Translations under genes and position numbers: made by a program
NCBI RefSeq assembly: GCF_023614235.1
Contig: NZ_CP094264.1
Span: 434,001-498,000 of the forward strand
DNA from: Streptomyces sp. MRC013
GTDB taxonomy: Bacteria > Actinomycetota > Actinomycetes > Streptomycetales > Streptomycetaceae
Reading direction: 5' to 3'
DNA length: 64,000 nucleotides
Shown: one piece after another, positions 1 through 7,860 of the stretch
Numbering within the stretch: position 1 is the first letter of the stretch
Layout: each line of letters starts with the position of its first letter
Notes under the pieces: model-generated
Databases searched by the model: none
What the model was told of the DNA's origin: nothing
What the model saw: the letters and a program-made list of their open reading frames with translations, nothing else

Positions 1-114
1 GTAGACGGCCATCAGGTCGGCGCGGCAGGCGCGCGGCAGGAAGAACGGGGCCACGGGGAAGTTCTCGTCCGCGGCCTTGTCGAGGGTCGTGCGTGCGGGG
101 GCACCGGGGCTCAT
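1..114 (-). CDS. hpnC: Squalene pathway synthase HpnC, N-terminal 38 residues (partial)
   Basis: The minus strand begins with ATG at 114 and stays open to the window edge, giving 38 residues. The stretch TLDKAADENFPVAPFFLPRA followed by RADLMAVY matches the conserved start of HpnC, the trans-isoprenyl synthase of the HpnCDE route. HpnC converts presqualene diphosphate towards hydroxysqualene for hopanoid lipids. The rest of the gene, and presumably the hopanoid cluster, lies outside the window to the left. It is transcribed in the same direction as the polyol/export operon on its right, but 304 bases separate them, so it probably has its own promoter. The family is recognised from sequence memory; catalytic Asp-rich motifs are not inside the window. 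Confidence 0.85.
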   Translation of the reverse strand, partial: MSPGAPARTTLDKAADENFPVAPFFLPRACRADLMAVY

Positions 115-418
115 CCGTCGGGCACCCGTCACCGGCGGCGGCCCGGCACGGGGACGGCGGGCCCCTCGGCCGGCCGGGGATTCTCCGTCATTGCCGTCAC
201 GTCTCCCGTTCTACACTGCGAACCCGATACATCCCATTCCGGACACGCCGCCGGTCTTCGGACCGTTACCGCACATGGCGTGAAACGAACCGGTACAGCT
301 TACGCCGTTCGACGCGGGTGATCGATTCGGCTCGCGGTGCGCACCCACGACGCGGGCCCGGTCCGGACGATCCGGCCGGGCCCCGGCGGCGTGACGTGCG
401 TTTTCCGGTCGAGTCCGG
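115..418. other. Intergenic region upstream of hpnC
   Basis: This region lies between the end of the TagH-like gene and the hpnC start. It is less GC-rich than the flanking genes from about 205 to 320, which suggests a promoter region for the minus-strand hpnC gene. No convincing consensus -10/-35 pair, riboswitch or small gene could be assigned. Confidence 0.4.
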
Positions 419-1221
419 CTAGCGGCCGGTCTCCTTCTCGTAGGCCCGGAGGACCTCGTCGGTCGGCCCGTCCATCAGGAGTTCGCCCTTTTCCAGCCAT
501 AGGACGCGGTCGCAGGTGTCGCGGATCGACTTGTTGCTGTGGCTGACGAGGAAGACCGTCCCGGCCTCCTTGCGCAGTTCGCGGATGCGTTCCTCGGAGC
601 GGATCTGGAACTTGCGGTCGCCGGTGGCCAGCGCCTCGTCGATCATGAGGACGTCGTGGTTCTTGGCGGCGGCGATGGCGAAGCGGAGCCGGGCGCCCAT
701 GCCGGAGGAGTAGGTCCGCATGGGCAGGGTGATGAAGTCGCCCTTCTCGTTGATGCCGGAGAAGTCGACGATGTCCTGGTAGCGCTCCTTGATCTCCTCC
801 CTGGACATGCCCATGGCGAGGCCGCCGAGGATGACGTTGCGCTCGCCGGTCAGGTCGCCCATGAGCGCGGCGTTGACGCCCAGGAGCGAGGGCTGGCCGT
901 CGGTGTAGACCTTGCCCCTCTCGGTGGGCAGCAGGCCTGCGATGGCGCGGAGCAGGGTGGACTTGCCGGAGCCGTTGGTGCCGATCAGGCCGATGGCCTC
1001 GCCCCGGTACGCGACGAAGGAGACGCCGCGCACGGCGTGCACCTTGCGCACGCCGCGGCTCTCCCCCTGTCGCGGCGGAGGATCCGGCTGAGCGCCGCCG
1101 TGGCGCTGCCCCTGCCGGCGGCGCCGCCGCCGTTGACCCGGTACACGACGTGCACGTCGTCGGCGATGACGGTGGGGATGCGCGCCCCGGCGGGGTGGGC
1201 GCCTTCGATGTCGTCAGCCAC
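419..1221 (-). CDS. TagH-like ABC transporter ATP-binding protein (apparent frameshift)
   Basis: This is the ATPase of a polysaccharide/teichoic-acid type ABC-2 exporter. It pairs with the permease immediately upstream; its GTG start at 1221 overlaps that gene's stop by 8 bases. The N-terminal part (MADDIEG..., with ADDVHVVYRVNG) lies in one frame, and from VHAVRGVSF onward the protein continues in another. It has a Walker A (GTNGSGKST), an ABC signature-like TYSSGMGARL, a Walker B (VLMIDEAL) followed by ATGD, and an H-loop (LVSHSNKS). The frames join cleanly if one G is added to the G5 run on the coding strand (C5 at 1063-1067), giving about 268 residues. I read this as a homopolymer error, not a real mutation. 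LLGVNAALMGDLTGERN is typical of the TagH/RfbB subfamily. Confidence 0.85.
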
Positions 1222-2143
1222 GGCCGTACCGCTCCTCAGCCTTCCAGAAGAACACGAACCCGGAGACGCCGACGACGACCGCCCACAGCACCGCGGCCGC
1301 CCAGACGTGGTCGGGCAGGTTGTCGGAGGTGTAGCCCTCGATCAGCGCGAAGCGGACGAGGTCCATGTAGATCGCCGCGGGGTTGTACATCAGGATCTCG
1401 GCGATCCACGCCGGCTTGTCCCGGAGCATGATCGGGATGGAGAACATCACGCCCGACGCGTACATCCACGTCCGCATGACGAACGGCATCAGCTGCGCGA
1501 GGTCCGGGGTCTTGCTGCCGAGCCGCGCCATGACCAGCGCGAGGCCGGTGTTGAACGTGAACTGCAGCGCCAGCGCGGGCACGATCAGCAGCCAGGCGGG
1601 CGACGGGTAGCTGCCGAACAGCGCCGCGATGACGAACAGCACCAGCATCGAGTACAGCAGCTGCTGCAGCTGCTGCAGGGCCAGCGAGATGGGGAGCGAG
1701 GCGCGCGGGAAGTGCAGCGCCCGCACCAGGCCCAGGTTGCCGGAGATCGACTTCACGCCGGACATGACGGAGGTCTGCGTGAACATGAACACGAAGACGC
1801 CCGTCACCAGGAACGGGACGTAGACCTTCTTCTCCATGCCCTTGCCGGCCTCCAGGATCAGGCCGAAGATCGCGAAGTACACCGCGGCGTTCAGCAGCGG
1901 CGTGGCGACCTGCCACAGCTGGCCGAGCCTGGCCTGGCTGTACTGGGCCGTGAGCTTCGCCCGGGAGAAGGTCAGGATGAAGTGGCGCCGTCCCCACAGC
2001 TGCCGTACGTACTCCGCCAGGCCCGGGCGGGCGCCGCTCACCGACAGGCCGTACCTGGCGGCCAGCTCCGCCGGCGTCAGGCCGTCGTCGGGCGAGGGCG
2101 GGACACTCACGGCGACCGGCCGGTCGTGGGTTGTCTCACTCAC
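1214..2143 (-). CDS. TagG-like ABC-2 exporter permease
   Basis: Membrane subunit of an ABC-2 exporter, 309 residues with a GTG start. After a roughly 60-residue cytoplasmic N-terminus come RRHFILTFSRAKLTAQYSQA and LGQLWQVATPLLNAAVYF, a typical start for TagG/RfbA permeases. Six hydrophobic segments follow, including VPFLVTGVFVFMFTQT, SMLVLFVIAALFG and AAAVLWAVVVGVSGFVFFW. Such permeases move lipid-linked glycopolymers or glycolipids across the cytoplasmic membrane. It overlaps its ATPase by 8 bases and follows the glycosyltransferase gene by 109 bases. The company of CDP-alcohol phosphotransferases suggests the cargo is a polyol-phosphate-containing molecule, which is an inference. Confidence 0.88.
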   Translation of the reverse strand: MSETTHDRPVAVSVPPSPDDGLTPAELAARYGLSVSGARPGLAEYVRQLWGRRHFILTFSRAKLTAQYSQARLGQLWQVATPLLNAAVYFAIFGLILEAGKGMEKKVYVPFLVTGVFVFMFTQTSVMSGVKSISGNLGLVRALHFPRASLPISLALQQLQQLLYSMLVLFVIAALFGSYPSPAWLLIVPALALQFTFNTGLALVMARLGSKTPDLAQLMPFVMRTWMYASGVMFSIPIMLRDKPAWIAEILMYNPAAIYMDLVRFALIEGYTSDNLPDHVWAAAVLWAVVVGVSGFVFFWKAEERYGRG

Positions 2144-2252
2144 AGGTCGAAACTTTCGTGTTCACGGTGCGGGGGCGGGAGGGGTGCGGCGGGTGGTGTC
2201 GGCGGAGGGCGGCGGCCCTTCCCGTGCACCGGTCGCGCCGGTTCCGAGCTTG

Positions 2253-3125
2253 TCAGATGACGGGCGGGCGGCCCAGCCGGGTGAGGCGCCACACCGTGCG
2301 CCACCTCATGGGCCGCCGGGGCCCGCAGGGCGTCGTCCAGCCCTCCCTGAAGCCTCCGAACCACGCCTTCAGCGCGGCCCCCGACGGGCGCCTCAGGAGG
2401 GTGAGCAGCAACCACACCCCGACGTACACGGGGACCAGCGGCGCGGGCAGGTTGCGGCGCGCCAGCCACACCCGGTTCCGCGCGACCATGCGGTGGTACA
2501 CGGCGTGCCGGGACGGGGCCGTCGTGGGGTGGTGGAGCACCATGTCGGACCGGTACTCGATCGTCCAGCCGGCGTCCAGGGCGCGCCAGGCCAGGTCGGT
2601 CTCCTCGTGCGCGTAGAAGAACTCGCCGGGCAGCGGGCCGACCTGCTCGACGACCTTGGTGCGCACCGCGCTCGCGCCGCCGAGGAACGTCGTGACGCGG
2701 GAGGACCTCATCGGGTCGGAGGCGCGCAGCCGGGGCACGTGCCGCCGCTGCGTGACCCCGGTCTCCGGGTCGGCGATGCGGAAGCTGAGGATGCCCAGCC
2801 GCGGGTCGGCGGCGAACGCCCGCCGGACCAGCTCCGCGGTGTTCCTCTCGGGCAGCAGCCCGTCGTCGTCGAGGAAGAGCAGCACGTCGACGTCGGAGCC
2901 GTCGGGCCCGAACGCCTCGATGCCGACGTTGCGGCCGCCGGGGATGCCCAGGTTCTCGGGCACCTCGACGGTGCGGACCCAGCCGGGGACCCCGCGGACG
3001 GGGGCGCCGTTGCCGACGACGACGACCTCGACCGGCTCGCCCTCCTGGCGGGCGACGGACTCGATCAGGGCGTTCAGGTCGTCGGGGCGGTCGCCCATGG
3101 TGATGATGACGGCACCGAGCTTCAC
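2253..3125 (-). CDS. Family 2 (GT-A) glycosyltransferase
   Basis: This 290-residue protein starts at GTG 3125, four bases after the stop of the upstream CDP-alcohol phosphotransferase gene; AGGTGA precedes it. The N-terminus AVIITMGDRPDDLNALIESV is the classic GT2 nucleotide-binding start. GIPGGRNVGIEA and the acidic VLLFLDDDGLL (DxD-like metal site near residue 95) follow, then an acceptor region with FFYAHEETDLAWRA (the ED motif of inverting GT2 enzymes). The C-terminus has a short hydrophobic segment, VYVGVWLLLTLLRR, that could bind membrane. It would add a sugar to a lipid or polyol-phosphate acceptor before export by the downstream TagGH-like transporter. The donor and acceptor cannot be told from sequence. 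Confidence 0.88.
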   Translation of the reverse strand: MKLGAVIITMGDRPDDLNALIESVARQEGEPVEVVVVGNGAPVRGVPGWVRTVEVPENLGIPGGRNVGIEAFGPDGSDVDVLLFLDDDGLLPERNTAELVRRAFAADPRLGILSFRIADPETGVTQRRHVPRLRASDPMRSSRVTTFLGGASAVRTKVVEQVGPLPGEFFYAHEETDLAWRALDAGWTIEYRSDMVLHHPTTAPSRHAVYHRMVARNRVWLARRNLPAPLVPVYVGVWLLLTLLRRPSGAALKAWFGGFREGWTTPCGPRRPMRWRTVWRLTRLGRPPVI

Positions 3126-3129
3126 GCGG

Positions 3130-3909
3130 TCACCTCAGCCTGCTCGACGCGAGGACGGACACCAGGTGCAGCAGCGTCTGCAGCAGCGCGATGCCGGCGA
3201 GGACGGCGACGCCGAGGCGGCTGAGGAACAGGTCGCCCCTGACCGCGTCCCCGACCGCCAGGACCACGATGAGCAGCGACGCCTCGATGCCGAGGACGAG
3301 CCGGTGGAACCTGAGCGCCGCGGCGGCCCGGCGGGCCAGCGCCATCCCGGACGAGCGCGGCTCTGCCGCGGCGTCCTTCACCGGCGGCAGGCCGCCCTGG
3401 TGCCGGGCGACGCCGACGAGGTCGGTCTCCGCCTTGATCAGGATCGCGCCGAGGGCGGCCAGGGTGCCGAGGAAGGCCCACAGCCAGTCGATCCGGCCGC
3501 CGCCCCACGGGTCGGCGGCGCGCAGGCCGAAGCCGACCAGGACCGCCGCGTCGCACAGGTAGGCGCCGACCCGGTCGAGGTACACCCCGGAGAGCGAGAA
3601 CTGCTTCTTCCAGCGGGCCACCTCGCCGTCGACGCAGTCGAGCAGCAGGTACAGCTGGACCATCAGCGCGCCCAGGAGCGCCCCGGGGACGCCCGGGACG
3701 AGGAGGGCCGGGGCTGCGAGGACGCCCGCGAGGGTCATCGCGTACGTCAGCTGGTTCGGGGTGACCCGGGTGGTGACCAGGTACCGGGTGACGCGCAGCG
3801 AGATCTCGCGCATGTAGAGGCGGCCGCCCCAGTGCTCTCCGCTGCGGCGGTCCTTGACCCCGGCCGGGTGGACGACCGGGCGGAGTTCAGCTACGGATGG
3901 TCTTGGCAT
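3130..3909 (-). CDS. CDP-alcohol phosphatidyltransferase family protein lacking the fourth motif aspartate
   Basis: Integral membrane protein of 259 residues. It carries the family motif as DCVDGEVAR, eight residues, then GVYLDRVGA. The pattern expects DxxDGxxAR(x8)GxxxDxxxD; the last position here is Ala, where the catalytic-base Asp should be. The nearby aspartate in YLCD is four residues too far. This contrasts with the intact motif in the sister gene at 5670-7481. Four or more hydrophobic helices follow. The gene overlaps the upstream dehydrogenase-like gene by 23 bases, so translation is coupled. It may transfer a phospho-alcohol from a CDP-linked donor with altered chemistry, or act as a non-catalytic partner of the sister enzyme. 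Both options are inference. Confidence 0.82.
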   Translation of the reverse strand: MPRPSVAELRPVVHPAGVKDRRSGEHWGGRLYMREISLRVTRYLVTTRVTPNQLTYAMTLAGVLAAPALLVPGVPGALLGALMVQLYLLLDCVDGEVARWKKQFSLSGVYLDRVGAYLCDAAVLVGFGLRAADPWGGGRIDWLWAFLGTLAALGAILIKAETDLVGVARHQGGLPPVKDAAAEPRSSGMALARRAAAALRFHRLVLGIEASLLIVVLAVGDAVRGDLFLSRLGVAVLAGIALLQTLLHLVSVLASSRLR

Positions 3910-4948
3910 AGTCGGCGTACGCGTCCCTGATCTGGTCGGTGGACAGGTCGAGGTGCTCCAGGATCGTGAAGCGCCCGGGGCGGGTCTGCGGCGCGTACGC
4001 CACGGTCGCGGCGAACTCGTCCGGGGTGAACCCGATCTCCTCGGGCAGCACCGGCAGCCCGTGCCGGCGCAGGACCTCGGCGAAGAGGCCGGCGTCGTCG
4101 CGGGCGCCGCGCAGGTGCATCGCGAAGGCGGCGCCGAGCCCGCACTGCTCGCCGTGGGAGGCGCGGCGGGTCGGGTGCAGCAGGTCGAAGGCGTGGCTGA
4201 TCTCGTGGCAGGCGCCCGACGCGGGCCGGCTGTCCCCGCTGACCGACATGGCGACGCCGGTCAGGACCAGTGCCTCGGCCAGCACGATGAGGAACTCGTC
4301 GTCGCCGACGCCGCCGGGGTGGCGGAGCACGGACTCCCCGGCGGTGCGGGCCATGGCCGCGGCGAGGCCGTCGACGCTCTCGCCGGTGATCCGGTGGGAG
4401 AGCTGCCAGTCGGCGATGGCGGAGAGGTTGGAGATCGCCTCGCCGATGCCGGAGCGCACGTACCGCACCGGGGCGTCCCGGATCACGTCGAGGTCGACGA
4501 CCATGGCGATGGGCGAGGGCACGCCGTAGGAGCCGCGGCCGTTGTCGTTGTCGAGGGTGGCGATCGGCGAGCAGATGCCGTCGTGGGAGAGGTTCGTCGC
4601 GACGGCGACCATGGGCAGGCCGACGCGGGCCGCGGCGTACTTCGTCACGTCGATGATCTTGCCGCCGCCGACGCCGACGACCGCGTCGTACCGCTTGCCG
4701 CGGATGGCGTCGGCGAGGCGGACGGCGGAGTCGATGGTGCCGTCCTCGACCGTGTACCAGCGGGCGTCGGGCAGCAGCGGCTCCAGCTTCCCCCGCAGGG
4801 CGCGGCCGGAGCCGTCGCTGACGGCCATCGCGAGCTTGCCGGAGGCGGAGACCCGCTGGTCGGCGAGGATGCCGGCCAGGTCGTCCATCGCCCCGCGGCT
4901 GATGTCGACGACGACCGGCGAGGGGATGAGCCGGGTCAGTACAGGCAC
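3887..4948 (-). CDS. Iron/zinc-containing dehydrogenase of the glycerol-1-phosphate dehydrogenase group
   Basis: A 353-residue protein resembling sn-glycerol-1-phosphate dehydrogenase (AraM/EgsA). This NAD(P)-dependent enzyme reduces dihydroxyacetone phosphate. The N-terminal half has the nucleotide-binding GVGGGKIIDVTKYAA (residues 92-106). NLSHDGICSPIA (about 119-130) supplies the first metal ligand Asp. SGDSRPASGACHEISHAFD (about 238-255) and ASHGEQCGLG (about 264-273) supply metal-binding histidines. The start is GTG 4948, overlapping the upstream nucleotidyltransferase by 13 bases. In this operon it could make the polyol phosphate that the nucleotidyltransferase activates with CTP. The close 3-dehydroquinate synthase family is less likely because of the DGICSPIA and SRPASG motifs. 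The substrate remains unproven. Confidence 0.8.
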   Translation of the reverse strand: MPVLTRLIPSPVVVDISRGAMDDLAGILADQRVSASGKLAMAVSDGSGRALRGKLEPLLPDARWYTVEDGTIDSAVRLADAIRGKRYDAVVGVGGGKIIDVTKYAAARVGLPMVAVATNLSHDGICSPIATLDNDNGRGSYGVPSPIAMVVDLDVIRDAPVRYVRSGIGEAISNLSAIADWQLSHRITGESVDGLAAAMARTAGESVLRHPGGVGDDEFLIVLAEALVLTGVAMSVSGDSRPASGACHEISHAFDLLHPTRRASHGEQCGLGAAFAMHLRGARDDAGLFAEVLRRHGLPVLPEEIGFTPDEFAATVAYAPQTRPGRFTILEHLDLSTDQIRDAYADYAKTIRS

Positions 4949-5673
4949 GCGATCTCACGGCCCTTCGCCAGGTCGTCGTGGTTGTCGATCTCCACCCAGC
5001 GGACGTCTCCGACGGGGGCCACGTCGATCCGGAAGCCGCGGTGGACGAGCTCCTGGTAGCCGTCCTCGTAGTACAGGTCGGGGTCGCGCTCGAAGGTGGT
5101 CCTCAGGGCGTCGGCGAGGTCGCCGGCGGCCTCCGGCTCGATGAGGGTGACGCCGATGTACTCGCCGGTGGCGGCGGCCGGGTCCATGAGCTTGGTGATG
5201 CGGCGGACGCCGAGGCCGTCCTCGGCGACGACCTTCATCTCCTCGTCGGCGAGGGGCTTCACCGTGTCGAGGGCGAGGATGATCCGCCGGTCGCCGCCGC
5301 GGGCCGCCAGGAGGGTCTGCTCGACGGAGACGGGGTGGACGGTGTCGCCGTTGGCGAGGATCGCGCCCTCCCGCAGCGCGTCGCGGGCGCACCACAGGGA
5401 GTAGGCGTTGTTCCACTCCTCGGCCTTGTCGTTGTCGATCAGGGTGAGCTTCACCCCGTACGCGGCCTCCAGGGCGGCCCTGCGCTCGTACACGGCCTCC
5501 TTGCGGTAGCCGACGACGATCGCGGCCTCGGTGAGGCCGACCTCGGCGAAGTTGGCGAGGGTGAGGTCGAGGACGGTCTTGTCCCCGTCGACCGGCACGA
5601 GGGCCTTCGGAAGCGTGTCGGTGTGGGGACGCAGACGCCGTCCGGCACCGGCTGCGAGTACGAGGCCGATCAT
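4936..5673 (-). CDS. Sugar/polyol-phosphate nucleotidyltransferase
   Basis: A 245-residue cytoplasmic enzyme starting at ATG 5673, whose ATGA overlaps the stop of the upstream gene. The start MIGLVLAAGAGRRLRPHTD and LPKALVPVDG form the GxGxRL...PK nucleotide-triphosphate site of the NTP_transferase family. EEWNNAYSLWCAR, ILANGDTVHPVS (metal-binding Asp) and WVEIDNHDDL near the C-terminus are typical of the small CTP:phosphocholine / CTP:inositol-1-phosphate cytidylyltransferase-like branch. It probably makes a CDP-alcohol that feeds the CDP-alcohol phosphotransferases on both sides of it. CTP as donor is inferred from these neighbours, not from a diagnostic residue. Confidence 0.83.
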   Translation of the reverse strand: MIGLVLAAGAGRRLRPHTDTLPKALVPVDGDKTVLDLTLANFAEVGLTEAAIVVGYRKEAVYERRAALEAAYGVKLTLIDNDKAEEWNNAYSLWCARDALREGAILANGDTVHPVSVEQTLLAARGGDRRIILALDTVKPLADEEMKVVAEDGLGVRRITKLMDPAAATGEYIGVTLIEPEAAGDLADALRTTFERDPDLYYEDGYQELVHRGFRIDVAPVGDVRWVEIDNHDDLAKGREIACLY

Positions 5674-7481
5674 GCGGGTTCTCCTTCGTCGTGTACGGCG
5701 GGTGCTCCGGAGGACACCCAGAAGCGGATGGACTCCGCGAGCCCCACCAGCGCCACGGCGCCGGCGAGGGCGGCGAGCGCCAGGGCGAAGCCGTCTCCGC
5801 CGCCGGTCGCCAGGAGGGCGGCGAGGACGGCCACCAGCAGGGTGCGCCCCTCGTGGCCGCCGAGCGCCCGCACCAGCCGGGCGGGCGGCGCGCCGGCGTT
5901 GCCGCGGATGCGGTACACCGTGTCGTAGTGATGGTAGGCGACGGCCGCGACCAGCCCGAAAGCCGCCGGAAGGACGCCGGGGGCGCCGGCGCGGGCGGCG
6001 AGGACGAGGACGGTGGCGTACTCGGCGGCGCGCAGCACGGGCGGTACGAGCCAGTCGAGGGCCCCCTTCAGGGGGCGGGCCACCGCGGCGCCGGAGGCCA
6101 CGGCGTACAGGACGGCCGCCAGGACGACGAGGGGGCCGCCGAGCGGGGCGGTGCAGGCGGCGGCCAGCAGCACGGCGGCGCCGGCGAGGGCGTAGGGGGT
6201 GCGGCCGCCGAGCGGACGGGCCGCGGGGCTCAGCGCCTTCGCGGCGGCCTCCGCGAGGGCTCCGCTGTCGGCGAGGTCCGCGAGGGCCCGGGCGGCGCGG
6301 TCGGTGCGGCTCGCCCTGCGGGTGAGGGAGCGCAGGACGCGTCCGGCGGTGGTGTAGCAGGCGGCGAAGGCGCAGCCGGCGAGCAGGGCGTAGAAGACGA
6401 CGCGCGGGGTGGCGACGGCGGTGAGGACCGCGATCATGGCCCAGCGCTCGCCGATCGGGAGGACGATCATGCGCCGCGCCCAGACCGTCCAGCCGACGCC
6501 GTCGAGCCGGTCGGAGAGGGCGGCGGTGGGGCTGGTGTTGCCCACGGCGTCGTGGTTGGCCTCGTTGAAGGAGAAGTCCACGACGTGCCGGCAGGTCTGG
6601 AGGACCATCGCGCCGAGGGCGAGCGCCCACACGTCGTCGCCGCCGCGGGCGGCGCCGAGGGCGAGGCCCGCGTAGTACGCGTACTCCTTGGCCCGGTCGA
6701 AGGTGGCGTCGAGCCAGGCGCCGAGCGTCGAGTACTGCAGGGAGTAGCGGGCGAGCTGCCCGTCCGTGCAGTCCAGGACGAAGGAGACCAGCAGCAGCAG
6801 CCCGGCCGCGACGAAGCCGCCGCGGGTGCCGGTGGCCGCGCAGCCGGCCGCGGCCAGCGCGGTGACCAGCGAGGCGGTGGTGACCTGGTTCGGGGTGAGG
6901 CCCCGGTGGGCGCACCAGCGGGCGATGTGGCGCGAGTAGGGGCTGATGAAGAAGGTGGTGAAGAACCCGTCGCGGGACTTCACGGCGGAGCGCAGGCGCA
7001 CCGCCTCCTCGTCCACGGCCGCGACGGCGTCGCGGGTCTCCTTGCGGGTCTGCGGGCCGACCGGTACGGCGGCGACCAGTGATCCGAAATCGGGCCGGTG
7101 GACGGCGACGCCGTCGGCCTCCAGCGCGGCGGCGAGCGCGTCGGGGAGCGTCGCGGGCCTGCCGTCGGGCCCGGGGGCGCCGGCGGGCAGGGCCGCGAGG
7201 GCGCGGGCCAGGGACGGGCGGGCCTCCGGCCGGGCGGTGAGCGCGCCCGGGGCCGCGCCCGCGGCGAAGCGGGGGTCGGTCAGGGCCAGCCGCAGGGCGT
7301 GCCGGTGGCCGACGAAGCGCGGGTCGACGACGGCGACGCGCTCACCGGCCGGTACGGCGGCGAGCAGCGCGGCGGTCTCCCGCGGGTCCGCGGCGGTGCG
7401 GACCTCGAAGCCCAGCGACCGCAGATCGCCCTCGAGCGGCGATCCGGGGACCGGAGGACCGGTGAGGATGGCGGTCGACAG
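5670..7481 (-). CDS. Large CDP-alcohol phosphatidyltransferase with N-terminal regulatory-like domain; apparent CTG start
   Basis: First gene of the minus-strand operon, 603 codons if the start is CTG at 7481. AAGGAG (7491-7496) sits 9 bases upstream. No ATG, GTG or TTG exists in frame before 7016, yet residues 1-155 (LSTAILTGPPVPGSPLEGDL...) are clearly coding and follow a strong ribosome site. The catalytic domain has DCTDGQLAR(x8)GAWLDATFD, the complete CDP-alcohol phosphotransferase motif, followed by many membrane helices. A long C-terminal membrane region (about residues 380-600) has no familiar signature; similar streptomycete proteins are, I believe, grouped under DUF5941. Its stop overlaps the nucleotidyltransferase start (ATGA). 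It likely transfers a phospho-alcohol from the CDP-donor made by the next gene to a membrane acceptor. Confidence 0.85.
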   Translation of the reverse strand: MSTAILTGPPVPGSPLEGDLRSLGFEVRTAADPRETAALLAAVPAGERVAVVDPRFVGHRHALRLALTDPRFAAGAAPGALTARPEARPSLARALAALPAGAPGPDGRPATLPDALAAALEADGVAVHRPDFGSLVAAVPVGPQTRKETRDAVAAVDEEAVRLRSAVKSRDGFFTTFFISPYSRHIARWCAHRGLTPNQVTTASLVTALAAAGCAATGTRGGFVAAGLLLLVSFVLDCTDGQLARYSLQYSTLGAWLDATFDRAKEYAYYAGLALGAARGGDDVWALALGAMVLQTCRHVVDFSFNEANHDAVGNTSPTAALSDRLDGVGWTVWARRMIVLPIGERWAMIAVLTAVATPRVVFYALLAGCAFAACYTTAGRVLRSLTRRASRTDRAARALADLADSGALAEAAAKALSPAARPLGGRTPYALAGAAVLLAAACTAPLGGPLVVLAAVLYAVASGAAVARPLKGALDWLVPPVLRAAEYATVLVLAARAGAPGVLPAAFGLVAAVAYHHYDTVYRIRGNAGAPPARLVRALGGHEGRTLLVAVLAALLATGGGDGFALALAALAGAVALVGLAESIRFWVSSGAPAVHDEGEPA

Positions 7482-7860
7482 ACGAACTCACTCCTTGGAG
7501 CTGACAGCTGCTGGGGCGCGGCGGCTCGGCCCGGTCGCGGGCGGCGGCACGTCGGCAGAGGCTATCGGATGGACGGAAGGCGCAGCTCACCGAGGTTTCC
7601 CCGTGGGGCGGCGCCCGGCCCGACGGGCGGGGCCATCATCGTCGATCACCGGCTCGGCCCACAAACCCCGGGTCCGGGCCGCCCCGGGCGGTGGTGGGCC
7701 GGGAGGTTCCGCGCGGGGCGGCCCCAGGGCCGTCGCGGCTTCGGAGAAGTACAGGTCAGAGGGGATGACAACGGTCTTCAGCGTCGGCTTGCCCCTACCC
7801 CCCGCCCGTAGTTGACTGCCGCCCGGAAGGCAGTCACTGACCTGATCGGGAGGCGACCTC
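7482..7860. promoter_or_regulatory. Divergent promoter region with a dyad before the cation-efflux gene
   Basis: This 379-base region separates the minus-strand operon from the plus-strand efflux gene. At 7813-7836 there is a perfect 8-base inverted repeat, TGACTGCC and GGCAGTCA, with an 8-base spacer. It overlaps a TTGACT that could be a -35 element. It lies just before the ribosome-binding site GGGAGG of the efflux gene, so it could be an operator or a leader hairpin. Nothing else stands out in the remaining sequence. Confidence 0.45.

Noticed and set aside
115..418. SigR-type promoter (GGAAT with distant GTT) before hpnC
   Set aside because: GGAAT is present on the minus strand, but the GTT at the required 18-19 base spacing is absent.
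539..2260. Long plus-strand open frames opposite the TagGH-like genes
   Set aside because: Low-complexity Asp/Gly/Arg/His composition and no start with a ribosome site; the minus-strand genes are unambiguous.
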